NCBI RefSeq assembly: GCF_000308695.1
Contig: NZ_BAGG01000093.1
Coordinates: forward strand, 1 to 64,000
Source of the DNA: Nocardia takedensis NBRC 100417
GTDB lineage: Bacteria; Actinomycetota; Actinomycetes; Mycobacteriales; Mycobacteriaceae
DNA: 64,000 bases
Direction of reading: 5' to 3'
The notes beneath the pieces are model-generated. The model had not been told where the DNA came from and made no database searches. It worked only from the letters and a program-made list of their open reading frames with translations. The translations under genes and the position numbers were made by a program. Position 1 is the first letter of the stretch. Every line of letters begins with the position of its first letter. Below, piece after piece: positions 9,244-17,730 of this stretch.

Positions 9244-10112
9244 TACGAACCGCTCCCGCCGGTGCTCTTGCTGCCGAGTCCGCCGCGCTGGACGGTGGTG
9301 CCGGTCTTGGTCTTGATCTCCGCGCCCTTGGGCCGCACGGTGACCGCGCCGGTCGGCGGCTTGCCGACGGCGGTGCTGCCGCCGTAGTAGTAGCGGTACT
9401 GCGGCCAGCCGCCGAGCAGGATCACCCCGCCCGCATGCGGGTGGCTGTTGTCGTTGTCGACGAAACCGGTCTGCCCCGGACGGCAGTACTGGTCCTCGAC
9501 CACGATCTCCTGGCCGTTCTCGTCGATGCGCACGCAGGAGGCGGTCACCTTGTCGGGGGCGCTCAGGGCGCGGTAGGCGAGGTAACCGCCGCCGACCAAC
9601 CCTGCGACGCCGACGATCGCGACGCCGCCGATCAGCACCCGGTTGCGGGTGCGGCGCTTGGCGTCGGCGGCGGCCGTGGCGGCGCGGTGGGCTTCCTCGG
9701 CGCGTTTGCGCGCCTTGTCGCGGGCTCTGGCCTCGGCCACCGTCGGCGGACGCGGCTGGGTGACGCCGGGTTCCTGGCGTTCGATGCTGCCCTGACGAGG
9801 TGCCTGCTCGCCGGGCTGGTCACCGGGATTCTGCTGCCCGCCCTCGGGCGGTTGCGCACCGAACGGCGGAACTCCCGGCCCCTGAGCGCCGAACGGCGTC
9901 GTCCCTTGACCGGGCGGCTGCGAACCGGGAGGCGGCACACCCTGACCGGGCGGCTGCGAACCGTGAGGCGGCACACCCTGACCGGGCGGCCAACCGGGCG
10001 CACCCTGGCCCGCGCCGAAGGACGGTTGCCCTTGCGGGGGCGGCGGCCATCCGGGCGGTCGATCGCCCTCGGGCGGCTGACCTCCCCCGGAGCCCGTTCC
10101 CCCCGCGCTCAC
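9243..10112 (-). CDS. Pro/Gly-rich single-pass membrane protein, C-terminus resembling YgiB/YjfM (DUF1190)
   Basis: The 289-residue protein starts with about 120 residues of PPGQG-type repeats and then a charged helix (about 125-160, rich in Ala, Arg and Lys). One membrane segment follows (about 164-185, VLIGGVAIVGVAGLVGGGYL), then an extracytoplasmic domain with two cysteines. The C-terminus (VTVRPKGAEIK... TTVQRGGLGS) resembles the end of E. coli YgiB. YgiB/YjfM genes neighbour YgiC/YjfC amidoligases in E. coli, and here the stop overlaps the amidoligase ATG. The start is GTG 10112 with GGGGAGG upstream. The similarity to YgiB is short, so the family link is moderate. Confidence 0.75.
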   Translation of the reverse strand: MSAGGTGSGGGQPPEGDRPPGWPPPPQGQPSFGAGQGAPGWPPGQGVPPHGSQPPGQGVPPPGSQPPGQGTTPFGAQGPGVPPFGAQPPEGGQQNPGDQPGEQAPRQGSIERQEPGVTQPRPPTVAEARARDKARKRAEEAHRAATAAADAKRRTRNRVLIGGVAIVGVAGLVGGGYLAYRALSAPDKVTASCVRIDENGQEIVVEDQYCRPGQTGFVDNDNSHPHAGGVILLGGWPQYRYYYGGSTAVGKPPTGAVTVRPKGAEIKTKTGTTVQRGGLGSKSTGGSGS

Positions 10113-10140
10113 CGCGTCCTCCCCTGCACCGTCGCATCCA

Positions 10141-10449
10141 CTAGCGCTCCTCGAATCCGGACATATCTCCCCGCGCGGGCTCCCAGCTTTCCACAACCAG
10201 ATCGACCCGGCCAGCGGTATCGCCCGAGCGCAGCAGCGCCAGCAACGCCTCGCCCGCCGCGCGCGTCCCCTCGGCCACCACGTGCACGCGGCCGTCGGGG
10301 GCATTGCGGGCGTAACCGGTCAGCCCCAGTTCCAGTGCGCGCGAACGAGTCCACCAGCGGAAACCGACGCCTTGCACGGCGCCGTGCACCCAGGCGCTCA
10401 GTCGCGCGACATCTTGGGCCGACGGGGCGGCCCCTGGTAACTCGCCCAT
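10141..10449 (-). CDS. acyP: Acylphosphatase
   Basis: The small cytoplasmic enzyme hydrolyses acyl phosphates. The 102-residue sequence carries the signature VQGVGFRWWTR, with the catalytic Arg at about residue 31, and the conserved GYARNAPDGRVHVVAEG with the catalytic Asn. In M. tuberculosis acyP lies beside smc and the OsmC gene, and the same relation is seen here with genes inserted between. The roughly 16 residues before AWVHG are an N-terminal extension over the usual 90 residues. ATG 10449 was used. Confidence 0.93.
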   Translation of the reverse strand: MGELPGAAPSAQDVARLSAWVHGAVQGVGFRWWTRSRALELGLTGYARNAPDGRVHVVAEGTRAAGEALLALLRSGDTAGRVDLVVESWEPARGDMSGFEER

Positions 10450-10522
10450 GCGCAGACCCTAACGGGTGCGCGGCGCGACGTCGTCCGCACGGTCGATTCG
10501 CCCGTGCGGCGACACGCCGGAA

Positions 10523-10990
10523 TCAGGCGTCGACCTCGAACGACAGCGTGACCTTGGTGCCCGCCTTCAACGTCCGGCCCACGGTGCAGACCTTGTCGAC
10601 CGCGCGCTGCACGGTGACCAGCAGGCGTTCGCGGGCTTCGTCGTCGAGTTCGCTGAGGTCCAGTTCGACGACCTCGTCGAGTTGCGGGTACACCTCGTTC
10701 TCGCGGTCGGCGTCACCGGCGACGCGGATCGTGGCGTCGAAGTTGTCGCCGAGTTTGCGCGTGAGCGGGAAGTCCGCGCTGAGTCCGGTGCAGGCGGCCA
10801 AGGCGATCTTCAGCAGTTCGCCGGGGGTGAAGCGGCCGGGCACGCCCTGCGACCCGATCAGCACCTCCGCGCCGCGCGAGCTGCGGCCGACGTACTCGCG
10901 GACGCCGGTGCGCTCGGCCCACAGGGTGGTCGGTTCCGCGCCGGTCGGTGCGGTGGCGGTGGTCACGGGTGCGGCGGTCTTCTCGGACAT
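10523..10990 (-). CDS. OsmC/Ohr family peroxiredoxin-like protein
   Basis: The 155-residue protein has OsmC-family features: GAEVLIGSQGVPGRFTPGELL, then the active-site ALAACTGLS with the first cysteine at about residue 70, and later DKVCTVGRTLKAG with the second. Family members reduce organic hydroperoxides with a low-molecular-weight thiol. It corresponds by order to the gene next to acyP in mycobacteria. ATG 10990 is preceded by AGGATC; an upstream GTG would add 21 unrelated residues. Confidence 0.9.
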   Translation of the reverse strand: MSEKTAAPVTTATAPTGAEPTTLWAERTGVREYVGRSSRGAEVLIGSQGVPGRFTPGELLKIALAACTGLSADFPLTRKLGDNFDATIRVAGDADRENEVYPQLDEVVELDLSELDDEARERLLVTVQRAVDKVCTVGRTLKAGTKVTLSFEVDA

Positions 10991-11079
10991 GATGTCGATC
11001 CTGCCATTCGTCGGACGGGCACCCGTGCCAACGTCGGGCGGGCGGCCGGGCATTCCGGCGCGCGACAGCCGTCACAGCG

Positions 11080-11275
11080 GCCCGTGATTCCTGGAAGCGG
11101 TACTCCGATGCCCGGCGCGAACCTGGCGCGAGTCCGGTCCGCCGTTGCGGGCGGCCCCGCACCTCCGGAAGCGCTGACCCATCCCTGCAACCTTGCGCCC
11201 CGGCGACCTTGCGCGAGTCCGGTCCACCGCTACAGACGGACCCTCACTCCTGGAAGCGGTAACCCATGCCCGCCT
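11080..11275. repeat. Degenerate copies of the kdpE 3' end and downstream sequence
   Basis: The end of kdpE reads CTCCTGGAAGCGGTAACCCATGCCC at about 11249-11273 on the plus strand (shown in part: TCCTGGAAGCGGTA). A near copy, TCCTGGAAGCGGTA, occurs at about 11088 and a weaker one, TCCGGAAGCGCTGA, near 11163. Between them GCGAGTCCGGTCC is also repeated, near 11128 and 11212. The period is about 75-85 bases. This looks like a decayed tandem duplication of the gene terminus and trailer. Confidence 0.65.
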
Positions 11276-11951
11276 CGGTGAGCAGGTGTCTGGGGTGCGA
11301 CGGGTCGTCCTCGAGTTTGCGCCGCAGTTGGGCCAGGTAGACGCGCAGGTAGTGGGTCTCGGTGGCGTAGGAGGGGCCCCACACCTCGCGCAGCAGTTCC
11401 TTGCGGCCGACGAGTTTGCCGCGGTGGCGCACCAGCATCTCGAGCATGCCCCACTCGGTCGGCGTCAGGTGCACGGCGGCGCCGTTCTTGGTGACCTTCT
11501 TGGCGGCCAGATCGACGGTGAACGAGGAGGTCACCACGACGGGGGCGTCGGTGTCGGCCGTCTCGGCCCCGCGCCGGACCGCGGCGCGCAACCGCGCCAA
11601 CAGTTCGTCCATGCCGAACGGTTTGGTGACGTAGTCGTCGGCGCCCGCGTCCAGCGCCTCGACCTTGTCGGCGGAGTCGGTGCGCGCGGACAGCACGATC
11701 ACCGGGGCCCGACTCCAGCCGCGCAGCCCGGCCAGCACCTCGATGCCGTCCATATCGGGCAGCCCCAGGTCGAGGATGACCACGTCGGGGTGACGTTCGG
11801 CGGCCGCCCGCAAGGCGGCCGCGCCGGTGCCCGCGGTGAGGACCTCGTAGCCGCGCACCGACAGGTTGATCCGCAGCGCCCGCACGATCTGGGGTTCGTC
11901 GTCGACGACGAGCACCCTGGTGGTGGGGCCTTCTCGTTCGGTGCCGGTCAT
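11244..11951 (-). CDS. kdpE: KdpE-type response regulator
   Basis: The 235-residue OmpR-family regulator has a receiver domain (RVLVVDDEPQI at about 12-22, phospho-acceptor Asp in VILDLGLPDMDG, Lys in DDYVTKPFG). It also has a winged-helix DNA-binding domain (HLTPTEWGMLEMLVRH to GYRFQE). KdpE normally controls the potassium P-type ATPase KdpFABC. The start ATG 11951 has GGAGG at five bases; an alternative ATG at 12020 overlaps the kdpD stop as ATGA and would add 23 residues. No kdpFABC genes are in the window, so the target must lie elsewhere or have changed. Confidence 0.9.
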   Translation of the reverse strand: MTGTEREGPTTRVLVVDDEPQIVRALRINLSVRGYEVLTAGTGAAALRAAAERHPDVVILDLGLPDMDGIEVLAGLRGWSRAPVIVLSARTDSADKVEALDAGADDYVTKPFGMDELLARLRAAVRRGAETADTDAPVVVTSSFTVDLAAKKVTKNGAAVHLTPTEWGMLEMLVRHRGKLVGRKELLREVWGPSYATETHYLRVYLAQLRRKLEDDPSHPRHLLTEAGMGYRFQE

Positions 11952-12016
11952 CGCGACCTCCGCCCGCCTCTCCGCATGCCGTGCGCCGCTCGGCGCGCTC
12001 GTGATCGTCGGTGCCA

Positions 12017-14566
12017 TCATCGGTCACCCGCTCCGCCGTCGGCGTCCTTCGGCGGCGCGCCGTCGTCGGTAGTCGACCGACCAGCGGACACGCCGGCCCC
12101 CCGCGCCCCGGATGCGAGTTCCACGATCATGGTGAGCCCGCCGCCCGGGGTGGTCTCGGCGTGCACGGAACCGCCCATGGCTTCCACGAAGCCGCGGACC
12201 ACCGACAGTCCGAGCCCGACGCCGGTGGTGTTGTCGCGGTCGCCGAGCCGCTGGAAGGGCTCGAACATCTGTTCCTCCGCGCCGGGGGGTATACCGGGGC
12301 CGGTGTCGACGATCGTCAGTGACACCCGGTCGCCGACCTGTTCGGCCCCCACCCGCACCGTACCGTCGGACAGGCGCAGCGCGTTGTCGAGCAGGTTCGC
12401 CACGACCCGTTCGAGCAGGCCGGCGTCGGCCGAGACCGACACCTCGCCGACCTCGACCTCCACCCGGTCCACCGCCGCGCGCCCCGTGCCGACCCCGACC
12501 AGCGCGCGGTGCACGACCTCGTCCAGGTAGACCCGCCGCAGGCTCGGGGTGACCGCGCCCGCCGCCAATCGCGAGGAGTCCAGCAGGTTGCCGACCAGCG
12601 CGGTCAGTTGGTCCACCGATTCCTCGACGGTCGCGAGCAGTTCGGCGGTGTCCTCGGGCGAGAATTCGACGTCGTCCACGCGCAGGCTCGACACGGCCGC
12701 TTTCGCGCCCGCGAGCGGGGTGCGCAGATCGTGGCTGACCGCCGAGAGCAGCGCCCGCCGCAACCGGTCCGCCTCCAGCAGCGCCGCGGCGGCTCCCGCC
12801 TCCTCGGCCAGGCGCGCCCGCTCGACCAGTCCGGCGGCCTGGTTGGCGACCGCGTTGAGCACCGGACGGTCCTTCGGCGCGAGCGGACGACCCGACAGCA
12901 GCAGTCGCGCGCCGCCCGCCCCGGCCTCGATCACGGTGTCCGCGTCGCCGACCCGCCGCGCGGGGTCGACGCCGACCTCGGCGATCACCGTCGCACCGGT
13001 CAGCATGCTCACCGCCCGCAACCCGTAGGTTTCGCGGACCTGGTCGAGCAGCGCGGGCAGGTCGGCCCCGTGCAGGACCGCGCCCGCGAACTCGGTGAGC
13101 AACGCGGCCTGTCGGGAGGCGCGGCGCGCCTGCGCGGTGCGCGCGGTGGACTCGTCGACCAGCGCGGCGACCGCGACGGCGACGATGAGCAGCACCACCA
13201 CGGTGACGAAGTTGTCGGGTTCGGCGATGGTCAGGCTGTAGCGGGGGTCGGTGAAGAACCAGTTGAGCAGCAGTCCGGAGAACAGCGCCGAGAAGGCCGC
13301 GGGCAGGACGCCGCCCAGCAGCGCGACCGCCAGGACGCCGATGAAGAACAGCGCGCTCAGGCCGCCGAGTTGCAGGTAGCCGTCCAGGGCGCCCGAGCAG
13401 ATCGCGGACACCAGCAGCGGCACGAGCAGCGCTGCGGGCCAGGCCAGTACCGGCATGCGGGGCGTCAACGCGCGGCGACGACGGCCGCGTCCGGCCTGTT
13501 CGTGGGTCACCATGTGCACGTCGATGCCGCCCGAGCGCTGCACCACGGTCGCGCCGATGCCCTCGTCGAGGATCCGCGCCCACCGCGACCGGCGCGAGGT
13601 GCCGAGCACGAGTTGGGTGGCGTTCACCCCGCGCGCGAATTCCAGCAGCGCGGTGGGGATGTCGTCACCGGTGACGGTGTGCAGGGTGGCGTCCAGGCCG
13701 GTCGCCAGGTCGCGCAGGCGCGCCGAACGCTGCGCCGACACACCGGCCAGTCCGTCGCCGCGCACGACGTGCACGACGACCAGATCGGCGCTGGCCTTGC
13801 CCGCGATCCGGCTGGCGCGGCGGATCACCGTCTCGGATTCGGGGCCGCCGGTCACCGCGACGACGACGCGTTCGCGGGCCTCCCACGGCTGGGTGATCTC
13901 GTGGTCGGCGCGGTATTTCGCCAAGGCGGCGTCGACCTGGTCGGCCAGCCACAGCAGCGCCAGTTCGCGCAGCGCGGTGAGGTTGCCGGGGCGGAAGTAG
14001 TTGCGCAGCGCGGCGTCGACCTTCTCGGCGGCGTAGACGTTGCCGTGGGACATCCTGCGCCGCAGCGCTTCCGGGGTGATGTCGACCAGTTCGACCTGGT
14101 CCGCGCCGCGTACCACGGCGTCGGGCACCGTCTCGGTCTGGCGGATCCCGGTGATCCGCTCGACCACGTCGTTGAGGCTCTCCAGGTGCTGCACGTTGAC
14201 GGTGGACACCACGTCGATGCCCGCGTCGAGCAGTTCCGCGACGTCCTGCCAGCGTTTCTCGTTGCGGCTGCCCGGGGTGTTGGTGTGCGCGAGTTCGTCG
14301 ACCAGCACCACGGCGGGTGCGCGCCGCAGCACCGCGTCGACGTCGAGTTCGGGGAATTGCGCGCCCCGGTACCGGATGATCACCGGGTCGACGCGTTCGA
14401 TGCCGTCGAGCAGTTCGGCGGTTTTGGCGCGGCCGTGGGTTTCGACCACCGCGGCCACCACGTCGCGGCCGCGGTCGAGGCGGCGGTGCGCTTCGGCCAG
14501 CATGGCGTAGGTCTTGCCCACGCCGGGGGCGGCCCCGAGCAGGATCCGCAATTGCCCACGCCGCAC
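12017..14566 (-). CDS. kdpD: KdpD-type sensor histidine kinase
   Basis: The 849-residue protein follows the KdpD layout. An N-terminal sensor domain carries Walker A GAAPGVGKT (about 11-19) and VVLVDELAHTN. A USP-like domain spans about 230-355, and four closely spaced membrane segments lie at about 385-475. A GAF-like region follows, then a HisKA domain with phospho-His in SHDLRTPLAG and a HATPase domain ending DTGPGIPPG and GLGLSVVRGF. It senses potassium or turgor status at the membrane. GTG 14566 was used. Its stop is adjacent to kdpE, so the two form one leftward operon. Confidence 0.93.
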   Translation of the reverse strand: MRRGQLRILLGAAPGVGKTYAMLAEAHRRLDRGRDVVAAVVETHGRAKTAELLDGIERVDPVIIRYRGAQFPELDVDAVLRRAPAVVLVDELAHTNTPGSRNEKRWQDVAELLDAGIDVVSTVNVQHLESLNDVVERITGIRQTETVPDAVVRGADQVELVDITPEALRRRMSHGNVYAAEKVDAALRNYFRPGNLTALRELALLWLADQVDAALAKYRADHEITQPWEARERVVVAVTGGPESETVIRRASRIAGKASADLVVVHVVRGDGLAGVSAQRSARLRDLATGLDATLHTVTGDDIPTALLEFARGVNATQLVLGTSRRSRWARILDEGIGATVVQRSGGIDVHMVTHEQAGRGRRRRALTPRMPVLAWPAALLVPLLVSAICSGALDGYLQLGGLSALFFIGVLAVALLGGVLPAAFSALFSGLLLNWFFTDPRYSLTIAEPDNFVTVVVLLIVAVAVAALVDESTARTAQARRASRQAALLTEFAGAVLHGADLPALLDQVRETYGLRAVSMLTGATVIAEVGVDPARRVGDADTVIEAGAGGARLLLSGRPLAPKDRPVLNAVANQAAGLVERARLAEEAGAAAALLEADRLRRALLSAVSHDLRTPLAGAKAAVSSLRVDDVEFSPEDTAELLATVEESVDQLTALVGNLLDSSRLAAGAVTPSLRRVYLDEVVHRALVGVGTGRAAVDRVEVEVGEVSVSADAGLLERVVANLLDNALRLSDGTVRVGAEQVGDRVSLTIVDTGPGIPPGAEEQMFEPFQRLGDRDNTTGVGLGLSVVRGFVEAMGGSVHAETTPGGGLTMIVELASGARGAGVSAGRSTTDDGAPPKDADGGAGDR

Positions 14567-14964
14567 CGAGGTCCGTCCCCTTTCCTGATCGTCCGGTCAC
14601 CGCTGCCCCGCGCAGGCGGTGCACAGCTCATGTCCGAGACAAGCACAGGAACCGGTCCGAACAATCCCGCCTTTGCGATATCCATACGGCGATCACGGTC
14701 ACAGCCGAGGTCGAGAGCCGTTCCCTGTGCGACGCGACCCGGCCCGCCCCGATCCGGACGCCCGCCGATAGCGGTGGTCCGTTTTCCGCCGACCCGAATG
14801 AGTCTCCAGCGGGGTTGACCCGATCGTTCTCGGCGATTCCTCTCCTTGATACACCCGTGATTGATAGCCTGGTGCACACTCAACTATCAATCCGTCCCAT
14901 TACCCGGAATGCTCGCCAACCGGTGACGCGCGGGCACGGGCCGGATCTCGTTGCAGGAGTTGAC
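14567..14964. promoter_or_regulatory. Divergent intergenic region between kdpD and the yrbE-mce operon
   Basis: About 400 bases separate the two divergent operons. The right half holds the mce promoter and palindromic operator described separately. The left half shows no convincing ORF and no clear kdpD promoter box. Confidence 0.5.
14846..14890 (+). promoter_or_regulatory. Putative mce-operon promoter with TetR-type operator (TTGATAG-N16-CTATCAA)
   Basis: TTGATAG (14861-14867) and CTATCAA (14884-14890) are perfect inverted copies with 16 bases between. TAGCCT at 14865-14870 inside the left arm fits an actinobacterial -10 (TAnnnT). TTGATA (14846-14851) lies upstream but is too close for a normal -35. 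The same half-sites with the same spacer recur at 25350-25377, next to a TetR gene, and both sites share a TAnnnT at the same place. Binding near the transcription start would repress. Confidence 0.7.
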
Positions 14965-15828
14965 GTGTCGAGCGAGTACGCGCCGCAGGCAAGGTGGCCC
15001 GCGGAATCCGCCGGACCGGCCACCGCCGGTCCCGCCACCGCGCTGTGGGCGTACCTGGTCTCCGGCACACGGACTTTCGGCCGCACGGTCCGGGTGGGCG
15101 TCCGCTCGACCGCGCTGCTGTGCGCCGATCTGGCCACCGGCCGGTTCCCGATGCGCGAAGCCCTGGTGCAGGCGTGGTTCCTCGCCTCGGTCGCGCTGCT
15201 GCCCGCGATCCTGATCTCGCTGCCCATGGGCGTGGTGATCGCGGTGCAGGTCGGCAGCCTCACCGAGAACGTCGGCGCGGGATCGATGGCGGGTGCGGTC
15301 GGCGGCGTGGGCGTCATGCAGCAGATCGCCCCGCTGGCGGCGGCGCTGTTGGTGGGCGGCGCCGGCGCCTCGGCCATCGCCTCCGACCTGGGCGCGCGCA
15401 CCATCCGCGAGGAGATCGACGCGCTGCGCACGATGGGGATCGACCCGCACCGGCGACTGGTCGCGCCGCGCGTCCTCGCGATGACGGTGGTGGCCCCCAT
15501 GCTCTCGGTGCTGGTCATCCTGATGAGCGTGCTGGCGGGCTTCCTGGTCGCCTCGATCGGCCAAGGCGTCGCGCCGGGGTCCTACTGGCTGTCGTTCGGC
15601 AGTTTCGCCGGACTCACCGACCTGGTGATCTGCCTGGGCAAAGCCGCGATCTTCGGCTACTTGGTCGCGGTCATCGCGGCGCAGCGCGGACTCGAGGCCC
15701 GTGGCGGCCCGAAGGGTGTGGCCGACTGCGTCAACGCCGCCGTCGTCCTGGGTCTGCTGACCTGCCTGGTGGTGAATCTGGTGATCACCCAACTGGTGCT
15801 GACCTTCCTTCCGACGGGACTGCTGTGA
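14965..15828 (+). CDS. yrbEA: YrbEA / MlaE-type permease of the Mce lipid importer
   Basis: This integral membrane permease of 287 residues forms, with YrbEB, the channel of the ABC-type Mce lipid transporter. It has five or six membrane segments and the MlaE-family core: AISDLGARTIREEIDALRTMGIDP-type sequence (seen as DLGARTIREEIDALRTMGID) near the middle, then RVLAMTVVAPML and a conserved GGPKGVADCVN near the C-terminus. The start GTG 14965 has GCAGGAG upstream; longer frames lack a ribosome site and would run through the operator. Its TGA overlaps the next ATG (TGATG). It is the first gene of an operon running to 24492. Confidence 0.92.
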   Translation: MSSEYAPQARWPAESAGPATAGPATALWAYLVSGTRTFGRTVRVGVRSTALLCADLATGRFPMREALVQAWFLASVALLPAILISLPMGVVIAVQVGSLTENVGAGSMAGAVGGVGVMQQIAPLAAALLVGGAGASAIASDLGARTIREEIDALRTMGIDPHRRLVAPRVLAMTVVAPMLSVLVILMSVLAGFLVASIGQGVAPGSYWLSFGSFAGLTDLVICLGKAAIFGYLVAVIAAQRGLEARGGPKGVADCVNAAVVLGLLTCLVVNLVITQLVLTFLPTGLL

Positions 15829-16700
15829 TGGCCACCGGAACCACCCGCCCCTCGACCTATCGGCCGCCCGGCCTGCGCTGGACCGCCCGCCTGCGCCGCA
15901 CCTGGGATCCCCTGGAGGAATTGGGTTTCCAACTGCGCTTCGGCCTCGCCGCCTTCACCGGCGCGGGCTGGGCGCTGCGCCGCTACCGCAAACAGGTCGT
16001 GGCCGTGTTCACCGATCTGGCCTGGGGCAACGGGCGTTCGGTGATCGTCGGCGGCGGGGTGGCCCCGGTACTGGTGGTGATGGGCGTGGTGGCGGGCGCG
16101 ATGATCGGCCTGGTCGGCATCACCGCCCTGGACTCGCTCGGCATGGGACCGCTGGCCGGGGCGATGTCGGCGCTGGCCAATCCGCGCGAACTCGCGCCGC
16201 TCATCGCCGCGGTCGGCTTCGCCGCCCAGGCGGGCTGCCGGATGACCGCCGAGATCGGGGCGATGCGCATCTCCGAGGAGATCGACGCGCTCGAGGCGCA
16301 GGCGATCGACCCGGTCCCCTACGTGGTCTCGACCCGACTGCTGGCCGCGGTGATCACCGTCGTCCCCACGTATCTGATCGCGCTGGCGCTCGGCTTTCTC
16401 ACCACCCGCCTGACCGTCACCGTGGTGCACGGACAGGCGGCGGGCTCCTTCGAGCACTACTTCCACATGTTCGTCGAACCGCGCGATCTGGTGTATTCGC
16501 TGATCAAAGTCGTGGTCTTCGTCCTGATAGTCACCTGCGTGCACACCTATCAGGGCTTCTACGCCACCGGCGGCCCCGAGGGGGTCGGGGTGGCCTCGGG
16601 CCGCGCCATCCGCGCGAGCCTGGTCGCCGTCGCCGCCGCCGACATGGTGCTGACGCTGGCGATGTGGGGTTTCGACACCGATCTCGGATTCGGGGGGTGA
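15828..16700 (+). CDS. yrbEB: YrbEB / MlaE-type permease of the Mce lipid importer
   Basis: The second permease subunit has 290 residues, with a cytoplasmic N-terminal helix and about five membrane segments. The MlaE signature appears as AAQAGCRMTAEIGAMRISEE and DALEAQAIDPVPY, and GFYATGGPEGVGVASGRA lies near the C-terminus. These regions contact the MceG-type ATPase in known systems; no MceG gene is in this window, as expected because it is usually encoded elsewhere. It is translationally coupled to yrbEA, and mceA begins eight bases after its stop. Confidence 0.92.
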   Translation: MATGTTRPSTYRPPGLRWTARLRRTWDPLEELGFQLRFGLAAFTGAGWALRRYRKQVVAVFTDLAWGNGRSVIVGGGVAPVLVVMGVVAGAMIGLVGITALDSLGMGPLAGAMSALANPRELAPLIAAVGFAAQAGCRMTAEIGAMRISEEIDALEAQAIDPVPYVVSTRLLAAVITVVPTYLIALALGFLTTRLTVTVVHGQAAGSFEHYFHMFVEPRDLVYSLIKVVVFVLIVTCVHTYQGFYATGGPEGVGVASGRAIRASLVAVAAADMVLTLAMWGFDTDLGFGG

Positions 16701-16707
16701 GCGGCCC

Positions 16708-17730
16708 GTGAGTCGTGCGGCGCGATTCTCCGAACGCGGTCCGGGCCGGGCCGGACTGCGGTGGCGCGGACTGGTTCTGCTCGCGGCCTTGACGCTGGCC
16801 GTCGGCGCGGCCTGGCGCGGCGTCGAACCCGATCACGACGGACGCATCGGCTTCGACATCGTGGCGACCGGACTCGGCGACGGCGTCGGCGAGGACACCG
16901 CCGTCCGGTTGCGCGGCCGCGACATCGGCTCGGTGGTCGAGGTCGCGCCCGCGGGCACCGACCGGCGGCGGGTGCGCGTCGAGGTGGAATCCCAACGCCT
17001 GAGCGAACTCTCGACCGCGATGCAGACCCGTTTCGTCTCGGCGAACCTGTTCGGCGCGACGGTGCTGGACCTGGTGCCGATGCCGGGCGGCGACCCGGTC
17101 ACCGCGGACATGGTGCTCGACGTGGGCGACCGCTTCGACAATTTCACCGTCACCGGGATCCTGCGCGAATCCGGTCGCGCGGTCGCCGAGATCCTGACCC
17201 CCGAACTGGCGCGCTCGCTCGAGGACGCCGCCGCGCTCACCGAGGCGGGCGCGCCGCTGCTGGGCTCCGCGCTGCTGGTGGCGCGCGCCTGGCAGCGCGC
17301 CAACCGCGTGCCGCTGGACCGGGCGCTGCCCGACATCGCCGACGCCACCGAAGGTCTGGCCGCCTTCACCCCGTCGGCCCTCGGCATCCTGACCGCGCTG
17401 GCCTCGGTCGACCAACTCGACGACGACACCAGCATCGGACAGGCCTCCGACACCATCTCCGAGGTGTCGAACCTGGTCTTCGCCTTCGCCGGGAAACTGG
17501 TCGGCGCGCTCGGCCCCACCTCCGACGCGGTGGACATGCTGCTGGACCTGCTGATCCCGCTCAACCAGTCGATGCGCGGGGTGACCCCGGCGCGCGTGGG
17601 CGAACTCACCGCGGGCATCGACGGCGCGCTGCACCACCGCGACGGACAGGTGGTGCTCGACGTCGAAGTGCTGATCCAGACGATGCCCGCCTTCGGGATT
17701 CCGCTGCGCACGACGGGAGCACCGCGATGA
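16708..17730 (+). CDS. mceA: Mce family protein MceA
   Basis: The first of six Mce subunits has an N-terminal membrane anchor (about residues 19-37) followed by the MCE/MlaD beta domain (GLGDGVGEDTAVRLRGRDIGSV to about residue 115) and helical regions that build the lipid-conducting needle. At 340 residues it is shorter than many mycobacterial MceA proteins. No separate lipid-binding tail is seen. The GTG start lies eight bases after the yrbEB stop. Its own stop overlaps the mceB start as ATGA. Confidence 0.9.
   Translation: MSRAARFSERGPGRAGLRWRGLVLLAALTLAVGAAWRGVEPDHDGRIGFDIVATGLGDGVGEDTAVRLRGRDIGSVVEVAPAGTDRRRVRVEVESQRLSELSTAMQTRFVSANLFGATVLDLVPMPGGDPVTADMVLDVGDRFDNFTVTGILRESGRAVAEILTPELARSLEDAAALTEAGAPLLGSALLVARAWQRANRVPLDRALPDIADATEGLAAFTPSALGILTALASVDQLDDDTSIGQASDTISEVSNLVFAFAGKLVGALGPTSDAVDMLLDLLIPLNQSMRGVTPARVGELTAGIDGALHHRDGQVVLDVEVLIQTMPAFGIPLRTTGAPR

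Noticed and set aside
12017..12020. ATGA overlap as the true kdpE start
   Set aside because: ATG 11951 has a strong GGAGG site and gives the usual KdpE length; the overlap start is kept only as an alternative.
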